Origin: a virus
Strand: one strand, 5' to 3'
Virus record (IMG/VR): IMGVR_UViG_3300010970_000083
Coordinates: 1 to 34,500 of that record
Length of the DNA: 34,500 bases
Shown one piece after another: positions 7,901-13,932 of the stretch (position 1 is the stretch's first letter; each line of letters opens with the position of its first letter). A model generated the notes under the pieces. It was not told the DNA's origin, did not search any database, and was given only the letters and a program-made list of their open reading frames with translations. The translations under genes and the position numbers were made by a program.

Positions 7901-9476
7901 TGCAGGAACAGGAAATTATTTGGCTAAGTGGTCAGGAACCAGCGCAATTACCAATTCAATTTTATTTGACAATGGTACAAATGTTGGTATTGGTACAACG
8001 ACACCAAGTGCTTTATTAGAAGTTAAAAATAGCACAAGTTCAATAATTAAAAATACTGCTGGCACACGTTCTCTTACATTAGAATCATATGCATCAGATT
8101 GGAATTATTTAGTTTCTGTTGGAAATAATTTAGGTTTAAATGTTAATGGAGCATTTTCAATAGTTCTCAATACTAATAGTGGCGAACGAATGAGAATAAC
8201 GAGTACAGGAGCAGTAGGTATTGGAACAAGTTCACCAACTTTTGCAGATGGAACAGGATTACATATTAATAATAATTCAGGTTCATCACGTTTAAGATTA
8301 ACCAATAATACTACGGGGGGAACTGCAACTGATGGTTCTGAATTTACTCTTGCTGGCAGTGATTTGTATGTCATTAATAATGAAAATGCAAATATGTTTT
8401 TTTTCACAAATGGCAGCGAACGTTTAAGAATTACAGCAACAGGAAATTTAGGAATTAATACAACATCATTTAGTGGTTTTGGTTCAAGATTACAAATGAT
8501 AATGAGAGGTGATTCAACATCAGGTGTATCTGTATTTCAAGTTATAAGTTATGATTCAGCATCATCTATGGCTTTATTTTCAGGGGCCAATTCATCTGAT
8601 GCTCCTGCAATTATATATCAAAGGGATTTAAGATTTGGTTCTGCTACTGATAGCGGATTAACAGGATACACAGACCGTATGCGAATTACTGCTGCTGGCA
8701 ACGTAGGTATTGGAACGACATCGCCAACATACAAATTTGAAGTTGCCAATGCAGGGCAAAATTTTATAAGATTTAGCAATACAGCATCAAGCGCAGATGT
8801 TGGTATATATTTGACAAATACAGCTGTCAATGGTTATTTTGGGATAAACGCATCTGAGGCTTATATTTATACAGCAACAAGCCATCCAATATTATTCTAT
8901 ACTGCAACAGCAGAACGTATGAGAGTTGGAGTAAATGGTAATGTTTTAATTGGTTCATCAACAGATAGAGGAGGTTATACATTTCAAGTTTCAGGTATTA
9001 TTGGTGCATTTGGAAATGCAGGAAGTTTGTTATTCCAAAACAGAAATGGTACCAATACTTATGAATGGTATGCAGTTAACAGCACAATTTATGTTTATAG
9101 TAATTCATCATCATCTAATATTTTGCAAATAAATGGTTCAAATGGTGCTTATTCAGCATTATCAGATGTTAATAAAAAGAAAGATTTTGAGCAGTCAAAT
9201 TTAGGTTTAAATGAAATTTTACAATTAAAACCTACATTATACCGTTTTAAAACAGATGATAAATTTGCTAAAAAAGAACTTGGATTTATAGCGCAAGAAG
9301 TTAGAGAATTTTTACCACAGGCATACGTTGAATCTGAGAAATTTATAGGATTAAATTATCAAGCAATTACGGCTGCATCTGTTAAAGCAATTCAGGAATT
9401 AGATTACAAATTTGAAACGCAAGCCGAAAAAATAGCACGATTAGAAACAAGAGTACAACAATTAGAAGCCAAATAA
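4911..9476 (+). CDS. Large tail fibre with C-terminal peptidase S74 chaperone
   Basis: A 1521-residue fibre. The N-terminal part (1-150) would attach to the tail and contains GQFLKGDGS and a Gly-rich hinge before YVPYTGATQNL. A tandem 52-residue repeat (SFNTRTGAITL… and SFNTRDGAVTL…) lies at bases 7359-7670. Several beads end in ER(M/A)R(I/L)…GN(V/L)GIGTTSP-like turns (near 6430, 6720, 7980, 8218, 8440, 8700, 8940), typical of trimeric beta-structured shafts. The C-terminus is an intramolecular chaperone autoprocessing domain: Ser1418 in ALSDVNKKKD with Lys1423 as likely catalytic dyad, then PTLYRFK, ELGFIAQEV and a final coiled coil. Self-cleavage would release about 104 residues after trimerisation. 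It probably recognises the host surface. Confidence 0.92.
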   Translation: MATLTGKLVAETYKALLKLIDNDVITGSEKQISDGLGGSTGVFIDTNGFMRASKFIVTGGNSGQFLKGDGSLDGTGYLPVGTTTSAIAEGSRLYFTQARVLETVLTGFVSTEGTVTAADSILSAINKIWWNIENGGGGGGGYVPYTGATQNLNLGTYGLISDYIQFNLSPTSIPTTAGTMSWNAADGTADLKMGGANVTLQVGQEELVRVVNKTGANLLEANYQAVRISGAQGNRLKVSLAKADNDANSADTIGLVTETINNNQEGFVTAVGLVRNIDTTGDLQGETWADGEPLYLSATTAGVITNIKPQAPEHGVRLGYVVRAHQTQGQIYVKVDNGYELDELHNVLITDPLDEDVLFYDGVEGLWINKNIYSAINATDVGKSLLGILNAEDTIPVTTKPRGIRINVDNTVSALDVGTQGFLPFYDETDFYIDSPVFTDGTQVIIGDDVEFATGNKLSVVGNLAVDGAYGYHLGTYQVLYRYNATGELRFGTNAANDFTTFFANGIERARLNASGFLGVGVSNPASMIHAKATTAYPKIIIDNASASGGGMFSAYQNGTETALFGVSGAWLIDNTSDVAIVAARAGQGIQYFTNGSTSEKMGLNADGNLYIGQTPTFVAGATQAVVRGKTGAAFLGVQHYDMSIKGSINTFNSVFQVGTSTFHSVAVIVEDTERARFNSGGRFLLGTTTDNTTDIFQANGSIIATAIKKTGGTSAQFLKADGSVDSTAYGTGSVTSVAATVPTGFAISGSPITTSGTLAITFASGYSLPTTVKQSNWDDAYSWVAAFPTQTGNSGKYLTTDGSSLSWGTIVAGVSSFNTRTGAITLVSTDVINALGYTPVTNARTITINGTTQDLSANITFTTGGVTSFNTRDGAVTLSSSDVTTALGFTPVTQARSLSINGQAYDLSADRSWTITPSSGMRNVTSYTATAGQTTFTITGGYTVGLLDVFLNGVRIPESDFTATNGTTVVFNEGVKAGDIVTAVLYTASATSGITGAGTGNYLAKWSGTSAITNSILFDNGTNVGIGTTTPSALLEVKNSTSSIIKNTAGTRSLTLESYASDWNYLVSVGNNLGLNVNGAFSIVLNTNSGERMRITSTGAVGIGTSSPTFADGTGLHINNNSGSSRLRLTNNTTGGTATDGSEFTLAGSDLYVINNENANMFFFTNGSERLRITATGNLGINTTSFSGFGSRLQMIMRGDSTSGVSVFQVISYDSASSMALFSGANSSDAPAIIYQRDLRFGSATDSGLTGYTDRMRITAAGNVGIGTTSPTYKFEVANAGQNFIRFSNTASSADVGIYLTNTAVNGYFGINASEAYIYTATSHPILFYTATAERMRVGVNGNVLIGSSTDRGGYTFQVSGIIGAFGNAGSLLFQNRNGTNTYEWYAVNSTIYVYSNSSSSNILQINGSNGAYSALSDVNKKKDFEQSNLGLNEILQLKPTLYRFKTDDKFAKKELGFIAQEVREFLPQAYVESEKFIGLNYQAITAASVKAIQELDYKFETQAEKIARLETRVQQLEAK

Positions 9477-9477
9477 G

Positions 9478-11412
9478 ATGTCAAAAAATCAAGATTTAGG
9501 GGAATTAATTAATGGGATTAAGTCATTAGGCACTAATCAGCTAAATGCACCTGCATATACATCAGCCACGGCATTTACAGGCACAATTGCTGGTTATCTT
9601 GGATTTGATACAAGCGGAAATATTTTAACATCAGCAGGTGCGAGTCAGTGGATTACAACAGGTTCAAATATTTATTATAATACAGGTAATGTTGGTATTG
9701 GAATATCAAATCCATCTGCAATTTTAAGTATTCAATCTGCTCAGCCTGATATTTCTGTAACATATACGGATTCAACATCTTACGGGAGATTAATTTTTAA
9801 GGAAAATACAACAGAAAAAGGTGCATTTCAGTTTGTTGGTTCATCATATAGTGAAATAATAAGAAGAAATGCATTAGAAATTTATAATGTTGTTGCTGGA
9901 CCTATTATTATGTATAATAGTGGTGGATTAGAAAGATTAAGAATTTCAGCATCAGGTAATGTAGGTATTGGAACTAATAATCCATCTGCTAAATTACAAG
10001 TTGTTGGAATTGCTGCAATAGGTCAATATACAAACGGAACATCAGTAATTGATGCATACGATAGTTTTGCTTTTTACGGTTGCAATACAGCATCAAATGG
10101 AATTGCTATTGGTCCAAGCGGTACCGTATCAATAGGAAACACCAGCACAGCTTATAAATTAAATATTTCAGGTGATGTAAATATCACTGGAACATATCGT
10201 GTAAATGGAACACCAATTGGAACAGGAGGCGGTGGGGTTTCAGGTTCAGGTTCCACAAATTATATTTCTAAATGGTCAGGAACAACGGCCCTAACAAATA
10301 GCGGTCTTTATGAAGATGCTGGTAAATTATCATACGGAACTACATCGCCATTTTATCAATTAGATTGGAAAATTAAAAGTAATGTTCAAATTGGATTTGG
10401 ATATGGTACGGTATATTCTGCTGATGATAGTGCAGGATTAGTCGCACACGGTGGTGGTGGTATTTCTAACACAATTCCTATTGGATTTGCTGCGTCAACT
10501 TTCTTATTTTATATTGGATTTACAGAGGCAATGCGAATTAATACATCAAGAAATTTATTAATTAATACGACAGGTGGAATTTCAGGTGGTGGTGCAGTGC
10601 AGGTTGATGGTGATGTAAACGTAACAGGAACATTCAAAGTAAACGGTGTACAATACAGCACAGGTGGAGGCGGCGGTAATATATCAGGTGCAGGTACGGC
10701 AAATTATATTCCAAAATTTACAGGTAGCACATCAATTGGTGATTCTGCAATGTGGGATAATAATAATTATAGCATTCACCTTGGAATGACAAGTTTTACG
10801 GGAACAGGTGGTGACCCTGAAAGGTACATTGCTATTTATGGGCCAAATAGTTCAGGTATTATTTTTAAAGGTGACACAAGCGATAGTCAGGCAACATCGT
10901 TTATTAAACGCACAAATGGCGCGGGTAATTTAACTATGTATGATACCCGTGAAGTTTATTTGCAAGCAAGTTCATCAAATTATTTTAAAATGAACGGCAG
11001 CGGAGTAGGTATTAACGTACAGCCAACAGGAACACCTTATGTTTTTATGTTGCCAAATAATTATTTGCAGGCTGCAATTGCCTTTTCATGGTACACGTAT
11101 TCCGATGGTCGTGTGAAAGGTGATATTGAGGAAATAGAATACGGCATTAATGAAGTGATGAAAATGAAGCCTGTTAAATACAAGCATTATTCATCGGTAT
11201 TTGAAAACAATAAATTTAATTTAGGTGATAAATACACCAATGAAATTGGATTTGTGGCACAGGACATGGACAAAATTATCAAAGAAGCGGTAAATCGTGG
11301 GAATGATTCTGAGTTGTGGTCATTAGACAAAAGCAAATTGATTCCTGTACTTGTGAAAGCGGTTCAAGAATTGAAAGCTGAATTAGATGAATTGAAACAA
11401 AATAATGCCTAA
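9478..11412 (+). CDS. Second S74-type tail fibre / tailspike
   Basis: A 644-residue protein, two bases after the first fibre and related to it. Glycine-rich beads carry GNVGIGISNPS and GNVGIGTNNPSA turns and repeated G(G)GGxSGSGSTNYISKWSG-type hinges (near 10220 and 10660). The C-terminal domain repeats the S74 pattern: Ser542 in YSDGRVKGDIEE, with Lys547 as the likely partner, then KPVKYKHY, EIGFVAQDM and a coiled coil ending ELKAELDELKQN. About 103 residues would be cut off after assembly. Two S74 fibres side by side suggest branched or alternative receptor-binding parts. The start is ATG 9478. Confidence 0.9.
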   Translation: MSKNQDLGELINGIKSLGTNQLNAPAYTSATAFTGTIAGYLGFDTSGNILTSAGASQWITTGSNIYYNTGNVGIGISNPSAILSIQSAQPDISVTYTDSTSYGRLIFKENTTEKGAFQFVGSSYSEIIRRNALEIYNVVAGPIIMYNSGGLERLRISASGNVGIGTNNPSAKLQVVGIAAIGQYTNGTSVIDAYDSFAFYGCNTASNGIAIGPSGTVSIGNTSTAYKLNISGDVNITGTYRVNGTPIGTGGGGVSGSGSTNYISKWSGTTALTNSGLYEDAGKLSYGTTSPFYQLDWKIKSNVQIGFGYGTVYSADDSAGLVAHGGGGISNTIPIGFAASTFLFYIGFTEAMRINTSRNLLINTTGGISGGGAVQVDGDVNVTGTFKVNGVQYSTGGGGGNISGAGTANYIPKFTGSTSIGDSAMWDNNNYSIHLGMTSFTGTGGDPERYIAIYGPNSSGIIFKGDTSDSQATSFIKRTNGAGNLTMYDTREVYLQASSSNYFKMNGSGVGINVQPTGTPYVFMLPNNYLQAAIAFSWYTYSDGRVKGDIEEIEYGINEVMKMKPVKYKHYSSVFENNKFNLGDKYTNEIGFVAQDMDKIIKEAVNRGNDSELWSLDKSKLIPVLVKAVQELKAELDELKQNNA

Positions 11413-11417
11413 TTTTG
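11410..11417 (+). promoter_or_regulatory. Bacteroidota -7 element TAATTTTG
   Basis: TAATTTTG fits TAnnTTTG. It overlaps the stop codon of the second fibre gene (TAA 11410-11412) and lies 24 bases before ATG 11442. It would give the small fibre-associated genes their own transcript. Confidence 0.45.
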
Positions 11418-11441
11418 GGTAAACCTAAACATATAAGTAAA

Positions 11442-11843
11442 ATGGAAAAAAGTTATGCAGATTTGTTCCTATTAGTGGCACACCTTAACAACAACGTAAA
11501 GGATGCAAAAACAAAAGGACAAAAGAAATTAGTAAAAATTGCCGAGAAAGTAAAAGCCAAGTTGGATGAATACAACGAAAAGGCTGAGGATTTACGATTG
11601 GATAATGCATCAGTTGACAAAGATGGCAATCTAATCCTAAACGAAAAGGGTGGATACAATTTCACCAAAGATGGATTGAAAAAATTAAACCAGCAATCAA
11701 AGGAATTGAACTTATCATCATTCAAGTTTGAGCCGATTATCGTATCTGCTCCCGAAGGATTAGAGGGATTTCATTTCTTAGAGGGTTGGGTGTCAGGAGT
11801 TACATTTACAAAAATAGATAAAATCGAAGATGTCGAATTATAG
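11442..11843 (+). CDS. Helical protein after tail fibres, unknown function
   Basis: A 133-residue protein from ATG 11442. The upstream TTG at 11415 is rejected because it falls inside a -7 promoter element. The first 60 residues are strongly helical and lysine-rich (LVKIAEKVKAKLDEYNEKAE). A turn with DKDGNLILNEKGGYNFTKDG follows, then a beta-like C-terminal part (SFKFEPIIVSAPEGLEGF). The position just after two receptor-binding fibres suggests a fibre assembly chaperone or attachment protein, but no family is recognised. It overlaps the next gene by 14 bases. Confidence 0.7.
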   Translation: MEKSYADLFLLVAHLNNNVKDAKTKGQKKLVKIAEKVKAKLDEYNEKAEDLRLDNASVDKDGNLILNEKGGYNFTKDGLKKLNQQSKELNLSSFKFEPIIVSAPEGLEGFHFLEGWVSGVTFTKIDKIEDVEL

Positions 11844-12207
11844 AAATGTTGAACCATCTGAAATTACCTACGCATGGGTAATTAGTCAGCTTGATTGCGC
11901 ACCATCTTATGAGGGTATGCAGGATTATGTTGTCACCGTTCATTGGCGGTACACAGCATCGTTTGAAACTTATTTCACCGATATTTACGGTGCGCAAAGT
12001 TACAGCGAAGTTGCTGGCCCTGATTTCATTCCTTACGCAGATTTGACTGAGGATGTTGTCATCGGATGGTTAGAGTCATCATTGGATGTACCACAGATGC
12101 AAGCAGGTTTGGCACAATCAATTGAAAATTTGATTAACCCACCTGTAATTGTTTTACCATTACCTTGGGTAAATCCTGAACCAACGGAGCCGATAGTAAA
12201 TATTTAA
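11830..12207 (+). CDS. Conserved-looking phage protein near fibres, unknown function
   Basis: A 125-residue protein with aromatic-rich beta strands: ITYAWVISQLDCAP, then YVVTVHWRYTASF, YAQS-like turns, and a Pro-rich C-terminus (LPLPWVNPEPTEP). The 'W.i..ld..p…g..d.V..vhwr' pattern resembles small proteins found near tail fibres in other phages, but I cannot name the family. It overlaps its upstream neighbour by 14 bases and shares one base with the next ATG. It is probably structural or a fibre chaperone, with low certainty. Confidence 0.7.
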   Translation: MSNYRNVEPSEITYAWVISQLDCAPSYEGMQDYVVTVHWRYTASFETYFTDIYGAQSYSEVAGPDFIPYADLTEDVVIGWLESSLDVPQMQAGLAQSIENLINPPVIVLPLPWVNPEPTEPIVNI

Positions 12208-12656
12208 TGGCAGTTATATCCGGAAATCATTTAGTCGTTTACGATAACGATATGGCACTAGGGCATTCTACGTCCTGTGCTATTTCGTTTAATATGAATG
12301 TTGCAGAAGCGACAAGCAAAGCGTCTGAAGGATGGAAAGAAGTTTTAGCCGGAACAAGACAGGCAACCATTAAAGTTGAGGCATTAGTTGATTATTCACA
12401 GACCCAAAATTATAATGAATGGGTTACACAGATAATCACCCGAAAATATACCAAATGGGTATTTAAAGATGCAACTTCTTTTTATTTAGGAGGCGGTTAT
12501 GTTTTAAGCTGTGAACAGGTGGCTGATTTTGAAGACGTGGACAAATATTCAATTGAAATACAAATTGATGGCCGAGTTTACGTTGAACCAAGACTGCCTT
12601 GGAATTTAGTTTTCACTAATTGGGAAAATGTAAATATCAACTGGGAAAATGTGTAA
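12207..12656 (+). CDS. Tail tube protein paralogue (TP901-1-like), minor
   Basis: A 149-residue protein clearly related to the next gene: both have I/V-x-GH(S/T)TSC, then A(E/D)AT(S/T)K-x-SEGW, and a VDY turn at matching spacing. The fold is that of the major tail tube proteins (TP901-1 family). This copy has an extra C-terminal tail with a near-duplicate short motif (TNWENVNINWENV), and its codon use is less biased than that of its paralogue. It may form a special ring at one end of the tube, or be a decorated minor tube subunit. Confidence 0.75.
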   Translation: MAVISGNHLVVYDNDMALGHSTSCAISFNMNVAEATSKASEGWKEVLAGTRQATIKVEALVDYSQTQNYNEWVTQIITRKYTKWVFKDATSFYLGGGYVLSCEQVADFEDVDKYSIEIQIDGRVYVEPRLPWNLVFTNWENVNINWENV

Positions 12657-12666
12657 TGTAATTTCA

Positions 12667-12674
12667 TATATTTG
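12667..12674 (+). promoter_or_regulatory. Bacteroidota -7 element TATATTTG
   Basis: TATATTTG is a full match to TAnnTTTG in the 49-base gap before the major tail protein, 31 bases before ATG 12706. A separate promoter here fits the need for many copies of the tube protein. No clear -33 TTTG is seen. Confidence 0.6.
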
Positions 12675-12705
12675 TCAAAAGAAAACGAAATAATTTAATA
12701 GCAAT

Positions 12706-13116
12706 ATGGCAACATCAGGAGTATTTAACGGAACGAACCTTTTATTAAAAGTTGAGGACGTAGTTATCGGACACACAACATCGTGTACATTATCAATCAG
12801 CCACGATATCGCTGACGCAACAACTAAGGATTCCGAAGGTTGGTCAGAAGGTATTTCAGGCTTGCGTTCAGGTGAAATTTCATTTGACGGCTTAGTTGAT
12901 TATACTGATGCAACAAACGTAATTGATTTGTTCGATATGATTGCAAACCGTACAATCGTTACTTGTAAGTTTGGAACGGTTGCAGCTGGCGATACTGTTC
13001 TTTCTGCTGAGGGATATTTAACTTCATTAGAGCAAACAGGTGAAATGGAAGCGTCTGTAACTTACAGCGGTTCAATCACTTTGACAGGAGCAATCAGCAA
13101 AGCAACAAACCCGTAA
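12706..13116 (+). CDS. Major tail tube protein (TP901-1 family)
   Basis: A 136-residue protein that would stack in hexameric rings to form the tail tube. The stretch VVIGHTTSCTLSISHDIADA, the SEGWSEGISGLRSGEISFDG turn and the C-terminal strand EASVTYSGSITLTGA match the TP901-1/phage tail 2 type. Arg is mainly CGT and Ala GCT/GCA, as in the capsid gene, consistent with high expression. The gene stands alone between a promoter (12667) and a strong terminator (13141), which is usual for the major tail protein. The tail assembly chaperone and tape measure follow. Confidence 0.85.
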   Translation: MATSGVFNGTNLLLKVEDVVIGHTTSCTLSISHDIADATTKDSEGWSEGISGLRSGEISFDGLVDYTDATNVIDLFDMIANRTIVTCKFGTVAAGDTVLSAEGYLTSLEQTGEMEASVTYSGSITLTGAISKATNP

Positions 13117-13140
13117 TTTAATTACGTGTGAATATAATGA

Positions 13141-13171
13141 CCCGACATCAATAAAAACGGTGTCGGGTTTT
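13141..13171 (+). terminator. Strong terminator after the major tail protein
   Basis: Stem CCCGACATC (13141-13149) pairs with GGTGTCGGG (13159-13167) in nine pairs including one G-T, with a nine-base loop, and is followed by TTTT. It would stop most transcripts after the tube gene and keep chaperone and tape-measure levels low. Confidence 0.85.
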
Positions 13172-13196
13172 AAACTTTAATCTAACTAATAAAACA

Positions 13197-13589
13197 ATGA
13201 ACACAAATCCACAACGTGGGTACTATCAACTTGAAATTGGTGGTAAAACCCGCACGCTTCATTTTTCAATGAATTTTTGGGCAGCTTTCGAACAGGCTAC
13301 CGGTTTTTCTATTTCACAGCTAGGTGAGTTATTTGCAAATGGCATCAGCTTGATGACTATTCGTGGTATTATTTATGCCGGACTTGTTGCTTATGACCAA
13401 GAAGAAAATAACGATATTGACTACACTCTTTACTCGGTAGGAAATTGGATGGAAGATGTTACACCTGAAATGATTGATGGAATTAGCCAAGCTATGATGT
13501 CATCTAAAATTTTAGGTATGGACTTAAACGCAGGTGTTCGTAGAAACGTTACTAAATCTACAAAAAACCCAAAGCAGAAGACCCAATAA
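13197..13589 (+). CDS. Tail assembly chaperone, short form (gpG-like)
   Basis: A 130-residue protein starting MNTNPQRGYYQLEIGG. It has the shape of the first tail assembly chaperone of siphophages: a beta N-terminus (YQLEIGGKTRTLHFSMNFW), then helices with an acidic face (NWMEDVTPEMIDGISQ), and a basic Lys/Asn-rich end. It lies between the major tail protein and the tape measure, as lambda G does. Near its end the zero-frame codons ACA AAA AAC contain the slippery heptamer A AAA AAC (13562-13568); a -1 shift there fuses it to the following frame. The short form coats the tape measure during tail assembly. Confidence 0.85.
   Translation: MNTNPQRGYYQLEIGGKTRTLHFSMNFWAAFEQATGFSISQLGELFANGISLMTIRGIIYAGLVAYDQEENNDIDYTLYSVGNWMEDVTPEMIDGISQAMMSSKILGMDLNAGVRRNVTKSTKNPKQKTQ
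13562..13568 (+). promoter_or_regulatory. A AAA AAC programmed -1 frameshift site
   Basis: The heptamer is in the correct register (zero-frame codons AAA AAC at 13563-13568). After slippage the ribosome reads CCC at 13568-13570 and continues with KAEDPITWDTLLDFYIG without a stop until 13906. The zero frame ends only 21 bases later (TAA 13587-13589). A weak hairpin (CCCA 13582-13585 with TGGG 13592-13595) is the only stimulator I can see. Confidence 0.85.
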
Positions 13590-13906
13590 CGTGGGACACA
13601 TTGCTTGATTTTTACATTGGTCAGGCAGGTATCCCACCCGAGAGATTTTGGCGAAATACATGGAGGGAAAATGCGTTGTTGGGTGAAAGTTGGACAATCA
13701 ATGTAAACTTACAATGGGAAATGACTCGCTACATTAGTCATATGGTATTTAATACCAAAGCAACTAAACGTAGTCAAATTATTACACCTGATAAGCTATT
13801 TCCGTTGCCGCAAGATATTATGTTGCGTAAAGGTGAAGCAAAAAGCACACCGGAGCAGCTTAAAGAATTTATGGATAAAATTGCAAAAAGTCAGGCTAAG
13901 AAATAG
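13568..13906 (+). CDS. Tail assembly chaperone extension (gpT-like), made by frameshift
   Basis: This -1 frame is open from the slippery site to TAG 13904-13906 and has no good ATG start of its own; an independent reading would need the TTG at 13601. Joined by a -1 shift it gives a fusion of about 236 residues (124 from the first frame plus 112 here). The key segment, ITWDTLLDFYIGQAGIPPERFW followed by an aromatic-rich helix, resembles the T domain of G/GT chaperones, which binds the tail tube protein. A terminator overlaps its stop. Confidence 0.82.
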   Translation, partial: PKAEDPITWDTLLDFYIGQAGIPPERFWRNTWRENALLGESWTINVNLQWEMTRYISHMVFNTKATKRSQIITPDKLFPLPQDIMLRKGEAKSTPEQLKEFMDKIAKSQAKK

Positions 13907-13918
13907 CTTGGCTTTTTT
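13895..13918 (+). terminator. Terminator overlapping the chaperone stop
   Basis: GCTAAG (13895-13900) pairs with CTTGGC (13907-13912) in six pairs including one G-T around a six-base loop, followed by TTTTTT (13913-13918). It lies just before the tape measure start at 13933, so some read-through must feed that gene. Confidence 0.6.
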
Positions 13919-13932
13919 CATAACTTTACACT

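Noticed and set aside
8105-8407. Reverse-strand frames in the fibre, tape measure and portal genes
   Set aside because: They are shadows of strongly supported + strand genes; no promoters or motifs were seen.
13921-13928. TAACTTTA as a promoter for the tape measure
   Set aside because: It lacks the final G and is only four bases before ATG 13933, leaving no room for a leader.
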